NCBI RefSeq assembly: GCF_900323885.1
Contig: NZ_OOHJ01000022.1
Coordinates: forward strand, 1,858,294 to 1,922,293
From: [Actinomadura] parvosata subsp. kistnae
GTDB lineage: Bacteria; Actinomycetota; Actinomycetes; Streptosporangiales; Streptosporangiaceae
Length of the DNA stretch: 64,000 bases
Direction: 5' to 3'
The first letter of the stretch is position 1; every line of letters starts with the position of its first letter. Positions 19,023 to 28,086 of this stretch are shown piece by piece. The notes under the pieces are model-generated. The model was not told where the DNA came from and did not search any database. It saw only the letters and a list, made by a program, of their open reading frames with translations. The position numbers were made by a program, and so were the translations under genes.

Positions 19023-19877
19023 CTAGTCCTGGCCCAGCCGGGCCGTGACGAAGCGGTCTCTTCTGGTGAGGTCTTGCCGCAGGCGTACGTCGCGCCAGCC
19101 GTTGTCCTCGGGGAAGGTCAGGTAGACGGCCCTGCCCTGCTCATCGGCGTGCTCGACGGCCACCCAGCCGCCGGGCCGCAGCAGGCGGCGGGCCGTGCGC
19201 TCGACGGCGCGCACCTCGCCGAGCCCGTCGTCACCGGAGCCGTACAGGGCTCTGGAGGGGTCGTAGTCGCGCACCTCGGGGTCGCGCGGGATCGCGCCCG
19301 GCGGGATGTACGGCGGGTTGGAGATGACCAGGTCGACCTTGCCGTTGAGCTCGGGCAGCGCTTCGGCGAGGTCTTCGGGGTGCAGGTGGGTGCGGCCCTG
19401 GCCGAGCTCGGAGATGTTGCGCTTGGCCCAGGTGTAGGCCGCCGGGTCGACCTCCACGGCGTGCACCTCGGCCAGCGCCACCTCCTGGGCGATGGACAGC
19501 GCGATCGCGCCGGAGCCGGTGCCGAGGTCGACGACGAGCGGCGCGTTGACGTCCATCTCGCGCAGGGTCTCGATGGCCCAGCCGGCCATCACCTCGGTCT
19601 CGGGGCGCGGCACGAACACGCCGGGCCCGACCGCCAGCTCAAGGTAGCGGAAGTAGGCGTGGCCGGTGATGTGCTGCAGCGGCTCGCGGGCCTCGCGCCG
19701 GGCGACGCCCTCCCAGAACAACGCGTCGAACTCGGAGTCCTTGACGGTGTGGAGCTCGCTCCTGCGCACGCCGTGGACGAACGCCGCTATCTCCTCCGCG
19801 TCGGTGCGTGGCGAAGGGACGCCTGCCTCGGCGAGCCGGGCGGTGGCGAGCGCGATCTCGTCCAGCAGAAATGTCAT
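19023..19877 (-). CDS. prmC: Release factor glutamine methyltransferase
   Basis: 284 residues. This S-adenosylmethionine-dependent enzyme methylates the glutamine of the GGQ loop of release factors, here the product of the preceding gene. The N-terminal helical domain is followed by the methyltransferase core with VVDLGTGSGAIALSIA and the catalytic VISNPPYIPPGA. Its start overlaps the end of prfA by 4 bases, so enzyme and substrate are co-translated. Confidence 0.96.
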   Translation of the reverse strand: MTFLLDEIALATARLAEAGVPSPRTDAEEIAAFVHGVRRSELHTVKDSEFDALFWEGVARREAREPLQHITGHAYFRYLELAVGPGVFVPRPETEVMAGWAIETLREMDVNAPLVVDLGTGSGAIALSIAQEVALAEVHAVEVDPAAYTWAKRNISELGQGRTHLHPEDLAEALPELNGKVDLVISNPPYIPPGAIPRDPEVRDYDPSRALYGSGDDGLGEVRAVERTARRLLRPGGWVAVEHADEQGRAVYLTFPEDNGWRDVRLRQDLTRRDRFVTARLGQD

Positions 19878-20926
19878 GAGTGTTGTGCGAGCTTCTCCGC
19901 CATTTCGGCGTCGATGAGGGCCTGGGTGACGGCGTTCAGCTCGCCGTCGAGAACCTGGTCGAGGTTATACGCCTTGAAGCCGACGCGGTGGTCGGAGATG
20001 CGGTTTTCCGGGAAGTTGTAGGTGCGGACGCGTTCGGAGCGGTCGACGGTGCGGACCTGCGACTTGCGTTCGGCCTGGGCGGCGGCCTCGGCCTCCTCCT
20101 GCGCGATGGCCAGCAGCCGGGCGCGCAGGATGCGCAGGGCCGACTCCTTGTTCTGGAGCTGGCTCTTCTCGTTCTGGCACGAGACGACGACGCCGGTGGG
20201 CAGGTGGGTGATGCGCACCGCGGAGTCGGTGGTGTTGACGCTCTGGCCGCCGGGGCCGCTGGAGCGGTAGACGTCGATGCGCAGGTCGTTGGGGTCGATC
20301 TGGACGTCGACCTCCTCCGCCTCCGGGTAGACGAGCACGCCCGCGGCGCTGGTGTGGATGCGGCCCTGCGACTCGGTGACGGGCACCCGCTGCACGCGGT
20401 GCACGCCGCCTTCGTACTTCAGCCGCGACCAGACGCCTTCGTCGCCCTTGGCCCGGATGCCGACCGTGACGTCTTTGTATCCGCCCAGGTCGGAGGGCTG
20501 GCTGTCGATGATCTCGGTCTTCCAGCCGAGCCGCTCGGCGTAGCGCAGGTACATGCGCAGCAGGTCGCCCGCGAACAGCGCGGACTCCTCGCCGCCCTCG
20601 CCCGCCTTGATCTCCATGATGATGTCCTTGTCATCGTTGGGATCGCGCGGGATGAGCAGGTGCCTGAGCTTCTCCTCGAGCTGCGGGATGCGCTCCTCGA
20701 TCTCGGCGGCCTCGGCGGCGAACGCTTCGTCCTCGCCGGCCAGCTCCTTGGCGGCCGTCAGGTCGTCGCGGGCCGCTTCGAGCTCGCGGTAGGTGCCGAC
20801 GATCGGGGTGAGCTGGGAGTAGCGCCGGCCGAGCGTGCGGGCCTTGTTCTGGTCGGCGTGCACGGCGGGGTCGGCGAGCTGCAGCTCCAGCTCGGAATAC
20901 TCCTTGAGCAACTCGTCGAGGTTCAC
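19874..20926 (-). CDS. prfA: Peptide chain release factor 1
   Basis: 350 residues from a GTG at 20926 preceded by AAAAAGGA. Recognises UAA and UAG in the ribosomal A site. The codon-reading motif is PVT (in QRVPVTESQGRIHTSA), marking RF1 rather than RF2. The catalytic loop is GGQ at residues 226-228 (SSGPGGQSVNTTDSA). A longer open frame to 21124 would overlap rpmE and has no family similarity. The gene overlaps prmC by 4 bases. Confidence 0.96.
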   Translation of the reverse strand: MNLDELLKEYSELELQLADPAVHADQNKARTLGRRYSQLTPIVGTYRELEAARDDLTAAKELAGEDEAFAAEAAEIEERIPQLEEKLRHLLIPRDPNDDKDIIMEIKAGEGGEESALFAGDLLRMYLRYAERLGWKTEIIDSQPSDLGGYKDVTVGIRAKGDEGVWSRLKYEGGVHRVQRVPVTESQGRIHTSAAGVLVYPEAEEVDVQIDPNDLRIDVYRSSGPGGQSVNTTDSAVRITHLPTGVVVSCQNEKSQLQNKESALRILRARLLAIAQEEAEAAAQAERKSQVRTVDRSERVRTYNFPENRISDHRVGFKAYNLDQVLDGELNAVTQALIDAEMAEKLAQHS

Positions 20927-21015
20927 CGTGGGTCCTTTTTCTGAAGAGATGGCCGTTTCACCAACAACGCCGACCCAGGGCGCACCGGGGTGCGTCCGGG
21001 CCGGCGTGGGTGGAG

Positions 21016-21234
21016 CTACTTGCCCGTGGCCTTCTTGCCGAAGCGCTTCTCGAAGCGGGCCACCCGGCCGCCGGTGTCGAGGATCTTCTGCTTGCCCGTG
21101 TAGAACGGGTGGCAGGCCGAGCACACGTCGGCGTGGATGACGCCGTTCTTGGCGGTGCTACGGGTGGTGAACGTGTTGCCGCAGGAGCAGGAGACCTGCG
21201 TCACGTGGTAGTCGGGGTGGATGTCGCGCTTCAT
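21016..21234 (-). CDS. rpmE: 50S ribosomal protein L31, zinc-binding type
   Basis: 72 residues (MKRDIHPDYHVTQVSCSCGN onward). Four cysteines (CSCGN and VCSACHPFYTG) mark the zinc-containing C+ form, which in some actinobacteria is replaced by a Cys-free paralogue under zinc starvation. The start is the ATG at 21234, the conserved MKxxIHP start. The gene lies 89 bases upstream of prfA. Confidence 0.96.
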   Translation of the reverse strand: MKRDIHPDYHVTQVSCSCGNTFTTRSTAKNGVIHADVCSACHPFYTGKQKILDTGGRVARFEKRFGKKATGK

Positions 21235-21361
21235 CGCTGTCCTTTCGGGGTGCGGCCGCCGGGTCGCCTTCACGCATGGCGTGAACCGGAACCGCAAAAT
21301 GGTCAGCTACCAGTGTGCCAGATCGTGTAACCATCCAAGGCCATCGGCCATTCCCGACGGG

Positions 21362-21997
21362 TCACCGTCCGAGGTAGGTGAGCACCGCGAGCACGCGCCG
21401 GTGGTCCTCCGGGGCGGGGCCGAGGGCGAGCTTGGTGAAGATGCCGGAGACGTGCTTCTCCACGGCGCCCTCGGTGACGACCAGGCGGGCGGCGATGGCG
21501 GTGTTGGAGCGGCCCTCGGCCATCAGGGCCAGCACCTCGCGCTCGCGGGGCGACAGCGAGTCGAGCGGCGTGCCCCGGCGCTGGCGGCTGAGGAGCTGCA
21601 CGACCACCTCGGGGTCGATGACGGTGCCGCCGGCGGCGACCTGCCGTACCGCGTCGAGGAACTCGGCGACGTCCGCCACCCGCTCCTTCAGCAGGTAGCC
21701 GACAGCGGGGCCGATGAGGTCGCCCGCGTAGCGCTCCTCGACGTACTGCGACAGCACCAGGATCGGGAAGCCGGGCCGGGCCGCGCGGACCCGCAGCGCC
21801 GCCCGCAGGCCCTCGTCGGTGTGCGTGGGCGGCATGCGCACGTCGACGATCGCCAGGTCCGGCTCGTGCTCGGCCACGGCGGCCACGAGCGCGGGCCCGT
21901 CGCCGACGGCCGCGACGGTCTCGACGCCCCCGTCCGCCAGCAGCCGGGCCAGCCCCGCACGCAGCAGTACGGAGTCCTCGGCGATGACGACGCGCAT
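21362..21997 (-). CDS. NarL/LuxR-type response regulator
   Basis: 211 residues. The receiver domain has acidic residues near the N-terminus (VIAEDSV), phosphoacceptor D52 in LAIVDVRMPP and a conserved lysine in YLLKERV. A LuxR-type DNA-binding domain follows, with LSPREREVLALMAEGRSNTA and a VEKHVSGIFTKL recognition helix. It lies 9 bases after the histidine kinase gene, forming a two-component pair. This pair is absent from the corresponding M. tuberculosis locus. Target genes cannot be told from the sequence. Confidence 0.93.
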   Translation of the reverse strand: MRVVIAEDSVLLRAGLARLLADGGVETVAAVGDGPALVAAVAEHEPDLAIVDVRMPPTHTDEGLRAALRVRAARPGFPILVLSQYVEERYAGDLIGPAVGYLLKERVADVAEFLDAVRQVAAGGTVIDPEVVVQLLSRQRRGTPLDSLSPREREVLALMAEGRSNTAIAARLVVTEGAVEKHVSGIFTKLALGPAPEDHRRVLAVLTYLGR

Positions 21998-22006
21998 GCC
22001 CTTTCG

Positions 22007-23269
22007 CTACCACTCGCACGGCAGCTCTGCGCGGACGACCGTGGGCCCGCCCACGGGGCTGTGCACGACCAGCACGCCGTCGATGGTGGCCGCCCGGTCC
22101 GCCAGCCCCGCCAGGCCGCCTCCAGGGACGACGACGGCCCCGCCGATGCCGTCGTCCCACACGTCCACGACCACGCCGCGCCCGTCCCTGATCACGGTGA
22201 CGGACGCCTCGGTGGCGCCGGAGTGCTTGGCCAGGTTCGTCAGCGACTCGGCCACGATGAAGTACGCGATGCTCTCCACGGCGGGCGGCGGCCGCTCGTC
22301 CAGCTCGACCGACACGTCCACCCTGATGGGCGCCCGCGCGGCCAGCCCCGACAGGGCCGCGTCGAGCCCGCGGTCGCTGAGTATCGCCGGGTGGATGCCC
22401 CTGGCCAGGTCGCGCAGCTCGGCGATGGCCGCCTTGGTGCCCGCGTGGGCCTGCGCGATGAGCTCCCTGACCGTCTCGGGGTCGCTGTCGAACTTCGACT
22501 GCGCCCGCCCCAGGTCCACCGCCACCGACAGCAGCCGCTGCTGGGCGCCGTCGTGCAGGTCGCGCTCGATCCTGCGCCGCTCGGCCTCCGCCGCGTCGAT
22601 GCCGCGGGCCCTGCTGGCCCGCAGCCGCTCCTCCTCACCGCCGCCGAGCAGCACGGTGGCCAGCGTCCCGTGCAGCCACGCCATGCCCCTCGTCTGGTAC
22701 GCGCTCAGCACCAGCGCCACCGCGCCGCAGCAACCGGCTATCCAGGAGGTCGTCCAGTCCTCGGCGTAGAAACCGCTGCCGCCGGACGCCTCCTGCAGCC
22801 CGTACAGGACGGGGGCCAGCAGCAGCCCGGACGTGCCCATCCACATCGCGGCCGAGAACACCGCCTCGATGGCCCCGAGCGGCAGCAGGACGAGCAGATA
22901 GCCCAGGTCCCGCCAGGTCGCCGGGTCCTTCAGCAGCCACCGCAGGTGCGCGCCCAGCCCGCGTTCGGGACGCGGCCGGTACGGGTCGGCCAGCCGGATC
23001 CCGAACGCCAGCCGCAGCACCCGCCGCTCCAGCCGGGCGCCGCCCCGCCACAGCAGCACGGTCGCGAACGCCAGCGGCACGCCGACCCAGAACAGCGCCA
23101 GCACGAGCGAGGCGGAGACCGTGACGGCCAGCACGAAGTACCACGCCAGCCCGACCACCCCGCTGACCAGCAGGTACGGCACCGCCCGCCACGTCATCGG
23201 GTCCACCAGCACGCCGAGCGGCCCCATCGGCCCCAACGGCACGCGATCCTTCAACGCCACCGTCCGCAT
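22007..23269 (-). CDS. Membrane sensor histidine kinase (NarL-partner type)
   Basis: 420 residues from the ATG at 23269. The N-terminal half holds two clusters of hydrophobic segments (about 30-75 and 120-200) separated by a short loop. The HisKA_3 dimerisation helix has the phosphorylated H239 in RRRIERDLHDGAQQRL, and the ATPase domain ends in VVVDVWDDGIGGA and GGGLAGLADRA. No extracellular sensor domain is obvious, so the signal may be sensed in the membrane. A 38-residue upstream extension of the frame runs through the rho terminator region and is discarded. Confidence 0.92.
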   Translation of the reverse strand: MRTVALKDRVPLGPMGPLGVLVDPMTWRAVPYLLVSGVVGLAWYFVLAVTVSASLVLALFWVGVPLAFATVLLWRGGARLERRVLRLAFGIRLADPYRPRPERGLGAHLRWLLKDPATWRDLGYLLVLLPLGAIEAVFSAAMWMGTSGLLLAPVLYGLQEASGGSGFYAEDWTTSWIAGCCGAVALVLSAYQTRGMAWLHGTLATVLLGGGEEERLRASRARGIDAAEAERRRIERDLHDGAQQRLLSVAVDLGRAQSKFDSDPETVRELIAQAHAGTKAAIAELRDLARGIHPAILSDRGLDAALSGLAARAPIRVDVSVELDERPPPAVESIAYFIVAESLTNLAKHSGATEASVTVIRDGRGVVVDVWDDGIGGAVVVPGGGLAGLADRAATIDGVLVVHSPVGGPTVVRAELPCEW

Positions 23270-23357
23270 GACGACAGCGTCCCCTGGCGGCGGCGCGGCG
23301 GGAATACGGCAGGCAACCGTCCGGGGGGTGGGGCTAGCTCCACCCCCCGGCACGCGA

Positions 23358-23389
23358 AAGGGGGCGGCAGGAGAACCTGCCACCCCCTT
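23358..23389 (-). terminator. Hairpin terminator after rho
   Basis: A 13-bp stem with one mismatch (AAGGGGGTGGCAG / CTGCCGCCCCCTT read on the minus strand) around a 6-base loop, followed by TTCGCG. It lies 12 bases after the rho stop and before the histidine kinase start, so it separates the two units. Confidence 0.75.
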
Positions 23390-23400
23390 GAGCGCGGACG

Positions 23401-25455
23401 CTAGTCGCGGTCGTTGCTCACCGTGGTCTTCTGGACCTGGAGGAGGAACTCCGCGTTGGACTTCGTCTCCTTCATCTTCTCCAGAAGCAGCTCCAGCGCC
23501 TGCTGCATGTCGAGCGCGTGCAGGACGCGCCGCAGCTTCCAGACGATCTGCAGCTCTTCCTTGGCCATGAGGATCTCTTCCTTACGGGTGCTGGACGCGT
23601 CGACGTCCACCGCGGGGAAGATGCGCTTGTCGGCCAGGGAGCGGTTGAGCTTGAGCTCCATGTTGCCGGTGCCCTTGAACTCCTCGAAGATGACCTCGTC
23701 CATCTTCGACCCGGTCTCGACCAGAGCCGTGGCGAGGATCGTCAGCGAGCCGCCGTTCTCGATGTTGCGGGCGGCGCCGAAGAAGCGCTTGGGCGGGTAG
23801 AGCGCCGTGGAGTCGACACCACCCGACAGGATGCGCCCGGACGCCGGCGCGGCCAGGTTGTAGGCGCGGCCGAGACGGGTGATCGAGTCGAGCAGCACGA
23901 CCACGTCGTGGCCCAGCTCCACCAGGCGCTTGGCGCGCTCGATGGCGAGCTCGGCGACCGTGGTGTGGTCTTCGGCGGGACGGTCGAAGGTCGAGTGGAT
24001 GACCTCGCCCTTGACCGACCGCTGCATGTCGGTGACCTCTTCGGGCCGCTCGTCCACGAGCACGACCATGAGGTGGCACTCGGGGTTGTTGCGGGTGAGC
24101 GCGTTGGCGATGGCCTGCAGCACCATCGTCTTGCCGGCCTTGGGCGGGGAGACGATGAGGCCGCGCTGGCCCTTGCCGATCGGCGAGACGAGGTCGATGA
24201 TCCGCGTGGTGAGGATGTTCGGCTCGGTCTCGAGGCGCAGGCGCTCCTGCGGGTAGAGCGGCGTCAGCTTGTTGAAGTCGGGCCGGTTGCGGGCCTGCTC
24301 CGGGTCCATGCCGTTGACGGTGTCGAGGCGGACCAGGGCGTTGAACTTCTCGCGGCGCTCGCCCTCGCGCGGCTGCCGGACGGCGCCGGTGATGACGTCG
24401 CCCTTGCGCAGGCCGTTGCGGCGGATCTGGGCGAGCGAGACGTAGACGTCGTTGCTGCCCGGCAGGTAGCCGCTGGTCCTGACGAAGGCGTAGTTGTCGA
24501 GGATGTCGAGGATGCCGGCGATCGGGATGAGCACGTCGTCGTCGCCGATGACCGGCTCGCCCGCCTCGAAACGCTCGCGGCCGCGGCCGCGGTTGCGCTC
24601 CCTGAAGCGGCCCCTGCGGCTGCGCCCGCCGCGGTCGTCGTCGTCGCCGCCCCGCTGGTCGCCGCGCTGGTCGGCGCGGCTGCCGGAGTCGGCGGCGATG
24701 CGGTCGCGCTCGCCGCGGCCGCCATCGCGAGAACCGTCACGACCGTCACGGCCGTCGCGGGAACCGTCGCGGACGCCGTCACGACCCCCGTCGCGGCTGC
24801 TCTCGGCGCGGCCGCCCTCACCGCGGTCGCCGCCACGGTCACTCGTGCGGTCGCCGCCACGGTCGCTGCCACGGTCACTCGTGCGGTCGCCGCGCTCGCG
24901 GCGCTCGCCGCGGCTGCGGCGCTCGCGCCGGCTCTCGCCGCGCTCGGAGCGCGACTCGCCCTGCTGCGTCTCCGACGGCGGGCCCTGCTGCTCCACGACG
25001 GTCTCCGCCGGAGCGGCGGCGACCGGCTCGGGCGCGGCGGCCACGGGCGGCGCGGAGGCCACGTCGGCCGGCTGCGGAGCGGTCTCCTCAGCGGGCTTGT
25101 CGGCGGTCTTGGTGCGGGAACGTTCCCTGCGCGTACGGGTGGGCCGCTCGGCCGCGGGCGCCGCCTCCGCCGTCGGGGCGGGCGACTCGGTCACGGCCGT
25201 GGCCGTCGGTGCGCCGTCTCCGGAACCGCCACCCTGCTTCTCCTGGATGGCCGCGATGAGCTGGCTCTTCCGCATGCGCCCGGTCCCGCTGATGCCCAGC
25301 TCAGCTGCCATCTTCTGCAGCTCGGGCAGCACCTTGGCGGACAGGCCGGTGCCGGAGCGACGCGCACGCGGCTTGGCCGCTGCGCGGGTGGGGGTGTCGC
25401 CGGACGCCGGCTCAGCGCCTGATGCGTCGGAGAGGAGTTCGGTGGTGTCGCTCAA
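23401..25455 (-). CDS. rho: Transcription termination factor Rho, actinobacterial long form
   Basis: 684 residues, against about 420 in E. coli. Order: Rho_N helical domain (41-75), a long disordered insert (about 80-300) whose second half is an Arg/Asp/Gly array such as RGSDRGGDRTSDRGGDRGEG, the RNA-binding cold-shock-like domain (about 305-380, GILDILDNYAFVRTSGY), and the ATPase with Walker A SPPKAGKT at 436-443 and VVLVDERPEEVTDM. The start is TTG at 25455, preceded by GGAAGGACC. RNA-binding inserts of this kind are known in high-GC Rho proteins. Confidence 0.96.
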   Translation of the reverse strand: MSDTTELLSDASGAEPASGDTPTRAAAKPRARRSGTGLSAKVLPELQKMAAELGISGTGRMRKSQLIAAIQEKQGGGSGDGAPTATAVTESPAPTAEAAPAAERPTRTRRERSRTKTADKPAEETAPQPADVASAPPVAAAPEPVAAAPAETVVEQQGPPSETQQGESRSERGESRRERRSRGERRERGDRTSDRGSDRGGDRTSDRGGDRGEGGRAESSRDGGRDGVRDGSRDGRDGRDGSRDGGRGERDRIAADSGSRADQRGDQRGGDDDDRGGRSRRGRFRERNRGRGRERFEAGEPVIGDDDVLIPIAGILDILDNYAFVRTSGYLPGSNDVYVSLAQIRRNGLRKGDVITGAVRQPREGERREKFNALVRLDTVNGMDPEQARNRPDFNKLTPLYPQERLRLETEPNILTTRIIDLVSPIGKGQRGLIVSPPKAGKTMVLQAIANALTRNNPECHLMVVLVDERPEEVTDMQRSVKGEVIHSTFDRPAEDHTTVAELAIERAKRLVELGHDVVVLLDSITRLGRAYNLAAPASGRILSGGVDSTALYPPKRFFGAARNIENGGSLTILATALVETGSKMDEVIFEEFKGTGNMELKLNRSLADKRIFPAVDVDASSTRKEEILMAKEELQIVWKLRRVLHALDMQQALELLLEKMKETKSNAEFLLQVQKTTVSNDRD

Positions 25456-25912
25456 CTAAAAGGTCCTTCCCAGGGGTCGGGCGCCGGATTTGTTCTTCCG
25501 GGCGTCCCGGAGGTGCTTGCGATCCGGCGGGACAGACCGGGTCGGGGTGCACTTTGCGATCTTCGGCTGTCGATGGAGACGGCCGCCACTCTTGGGGAGG
25601 GGTTCTTCCACGCCGCCGATGGCCCTTGGCGCGTGGCTGACACCCCCCAGATTGCTGTCGCCAACCAGATGTCGATGTGATTCGAACGCGCAGATCCCCG
25701 TCGTCGCCACCTCACGTCGAGCCAACCGGGTGTGGGCCAACCGGAGGCAACGGATTCCGGGGAGACAGCCGCGCTGCTTCCGCCTCGCGACGTGAAGCAT
25801 GATGCAGCGATGTGTGGCTGACAAGCACGCACCCACCAAGGGGGCATCTGGTGCGGCTATCAGCCTAACATCACCAGCGCACACGGCTATTCCCTGAAGG
25901 TCTAAAGAGGCA
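25456..25912 (-). other. Long leader/intergenic region upstream of rho
   Basis: 457 bases between thrB and rho contain no credible gene; the open frames here lack codon bias and similarity. A long untranslated leader ahead of rho is common in bacteria and often carries autoregulation by premature termination, which is inferred here only from length and position. A possible promoter lies close to the thrB end (-10 TAGGCT, minus strand, at 25862-25867). Confidence 0.4.
25862..25867 (-). promoter_or_regulatory. Possible extended -10 element for rho
   Basis: The minus strand reads GATGTTAGGCTGATAG. TAGGCT fits the actinobacterial TANNNT pattern with a TG one base before it. No good -35 is visible, and the distance to the rho start is about 400 bases. 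Confidence 0.3.
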
Positions 25913-26842
25913 TCAGCGTGTCTCGGGGAACTGAACGTTCGCACCAACCGGGTCGACGTCCATTAGCTGGATGTGCCAGTCATTACCCACTTCTGGCGCG
26001 ATCAAATCCTGCGTATCCGAGGTCGAAAACGCAAGAACCGTGGGACCCGCTCCCGAAACGACCGCGGGCACGCCCACTGCACGGAGACGTTCTACCAGAT
26101 CCGCGCTGGCCCGCATCGCAGGCGCGCGGTAGTGCTGGTGGAGGCGGTCTTCGGTGGCGGCGAGCAGGAGCCCTCGCTCCGGCCGCTGGGTCAGCGCGGC
26201 GATCAGCAACGCGGCCCTGCCGGCGTTGAAGGAGGCGTCCTTGTGGGGCACGTCCTTCGGCAGCAGCCCCCGGGCGGCCTCCGTGGACAGCCGGGTCGAA
26301 GGGACCAGGGCGACCGGACGGATGCGCTGGTCGGGAGCCAGTTTCACCATATGCGGCAGCCCGTCGTGGTCGGACCACGAAACGGTCAGCCCGCCCGCCA
26401 GGCAGGGGGCGACGTTGTCGGGATGCCCTTCCATCTCGGTGGCCAGCGCGTAGACGTCGTCGTCCGAAAGTCCTTCGGAAAGCTCGCCGGCCAGTTCGCT
26501 CTCGGCCAAAGCGCGCGCGGCGAGAATGCCCGCGCACACGGCCGCCGACGACGATCCCAGCCCCCGTGCGTGCGGGATGCGGTTGAGGCAGTGCAGGCGT
26601 ATGCCTTCCGGCTGGGGAACTTTCATGCGGTCGAACGCCATGCGCATGGCCTTGACGACCAGGTGCCCCTCGCCGGTGTCCACCTCCCCCGCGCCCTCGC
26701 CCTCCACGGTGACGTGGACGCCGCGCTCCCCGGTGAGCGTGGCGCGCACCTCGTCGTGGAGGCTCAGCGCGAGCCCGAGCGCGTCGAAACCCGGCCCCAG
26801 GTTCGCCGACGTCGCGGGCACGCGAATGTCAACCGTCGTCAT
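25913..26842 (-). CDS. thrB: Homoserine kinase
   Basis: 309 residues. This GHMP-family kinase phosphorylates homoserine with ATP, giving the substrate of threonine synthase. The GHMP ATP-binding loop HARGLGSSSA lies at residues 91-100, and the N-terminal VPATSANLGPGFDALGLAL motif is intact. It lies 28 bases after thrC on the same strand. Confidence 0.97.
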   Translation of the reverse strand: MTTVDIRVPATSANLGPGFDALGLALSLHDEVRATLTGERGVHVTVEGEGAGEVDTGEGHLVVKAMRMAFDRMKVPQPEGIRLHCLNRIPHARGLGSSSAAVCAGILAARALAESELAGELSEGLSDDDVYALATEMEGHPDNVAPCLAGGLTVSWSDHDGLPHMVKLAPDQRIRPVALVPSTRLSTEAARGLLPKDVPHKDASFNAGRAALLIAALTQRPERGLLLAATEDRLHQHYRAPAMRASADLVERLRAVGVPAVVSGAGPTVLAFSTSDTQDLIAPEVGNDWHIQLMDVDPVGANVQFPETR

Positions 26843-26870
26843 TCGTTCACTTTTCCCTCGTCACTCCCCG

Positions 26871-27929
26871 TCAGGCGAGGTTGAGCGCCGCCGCGGCGGC
26901 GTGGACGTCGATGGGGATGACCACCGGCGCCGGTGCCCCCGAAATGGCCCAGTCAGGGTCCTTCAGACCGTTGCCCGTGACCGTGCAGACGATGCGCTGC
27001 CCCGCCTCCACCATGCCCTGCGCGTGCGCCTGCAGCAAGCCCGCGACGCTGGCGGCCGACGCCAGCTCCACGAACACGCCCTCTTCCTGCGCGAGCAGCT
27101 TGTACGCGGCCGCGATCTGCCGGTCGGTCACCGCCTGGATCACGCCGCCGGAGTCGTCGCGGGCCGCGGTGGCCAGCGACCAGGAGGCGGGGTTGCCGAT
27201 GCGGATGGCGGTGGCGATCGTGTGCGGGTGGGCGACCGGCGCTCCCCCGACGATCGGCGCCGCGCCGCTGGCCTGGAAGCCGAACATGCGCGGCCGCTTC
27301 GTCGACACGCCGTCCTCGGCGTACTCCTGGTAACCCATCCAGTACGCCGAGATGTTGCCGGCGTTGCCCACCGGGATGCAGTGGATGTCGGGCGCGTCGC
27401 CGAGCGCGTCGACGATCTCGAACGCCGCCGTCTTCTGCCCCTGCAGCCGGAACGGGTTGACGGAGTTGACCAGCGCGATCGGATAGCTGGACGACAGCTT
27501 GCGCGTCATCTCCAGGCAGTCGTCGAACGACCCCTCGACCTGCAGCAGCGTGGCACCGTGAACGAGCGCCTGGGCCAGCTTGCCCATGGCGATCTTCCCC
27601 CGCGGCACCAGCACGGCGCAGGTCAGCCCCGCGCGGACGGCGTAGGCGGCGGCCGACGCCGACGTGTTGCCGGTGGAGGCGCAGATGACCGCCTTGGCCC
27701 CCTCTTCGACCGCCTTGCTGATGGCCATCGTCATCCCGCGGTCCTTGAAGCTGCCCGTCGGGTTGGCCCCCTCGACCTTCAGGTAGACGTCACACCCCGT
27801 GAGGGCCGAGACGCGGTGCGCGGGCACCAGCGGCGTGCCGCCCTCGAGCAGCGTGATGACCGGCGTCTTCGCGGTGACCGGAAGACGCTCGCGGTACTCC
27901 TCGATGAGGCCACGCCACGACCTGCTCAT
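26871..27929 (-). CDS. thrC: Threonine synthase
   Basis: 352 residues from the ATG at 27929 (GGGAG upstream). PLP enzyme that converts O-phosphohomoserine to threonine. The PLP lysine is K62 in NPTGSFKDRGMTMA; VEGANPTG, STGNTSASAAAYA and IPVGNAGNISAYW are fold-type II landmarks. In related genomes thrC follows hom directly; here about 10 kb of glycosyltransferase genes lie between them. Confidence 0.97.
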   Translation of the reverse strand: MSRSWRGLIEEYRERLPVTAKTPVITLLEGGTPLVPAHRVSALTGCDVYLKVEGANPTGSFKDRGMTMAISKAVEEGAKAVICASTGNTSASAAAYAVRAGLTCAVLVPRGKIAMGKLAQALVHGATLLQVEGSFDDCLEMTRKLSSSYPIALVNSVNPFRLQGQKTAAFEIVDALGDAPDIHCIPVGNAGNISAYWMGYQEYAEDGVSTKRPRMFGFQASGAAPIVGGAPVAHPHTIATAIRIGNPASWSLATAARDDSGGVIQAVTDRQIAAAYKLLAQEEGVFVELASAASVAGLLQAHAQGMVEAGQRIVCTVTGNGLKDPDWAISGAPAPVVIPIDVHAAAAALNLA

Positions 27930-28086
27930 TGATGACTCCCTACCTGCGCTGTTGGGCACCGAGTGTACGGGGTGCGCGGACCAGGCGCGGAGCCGCGTCC
28001 ACGGGTCGGACTCGTCCATTGGACAGGGGCACTATTCAGGAAATGCTCAGCATCTCCCGATAAGGTCTCGGCAGGGGGTCATGACC

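Noticed and set aside
17799..20021. 740-codon plus-strand frame over sua5 and prmC
   Set aside because: Antisense to conserved genes; its VLPSEP-type repeats are the reverse reading of the GKTGS array.
25670..25700. tRNA-like T-arm (GATTCGAACGCGC)
   Set aside because: No acceptor stem, anticodon arm or CCA-side pairing could be found around it.
25452..25947. Short minus-strand frames between thrB and rho
   Set aside because: No ribosome-binding site, poor codon bias for this genome and no recognisable product; treated as the rho leader.
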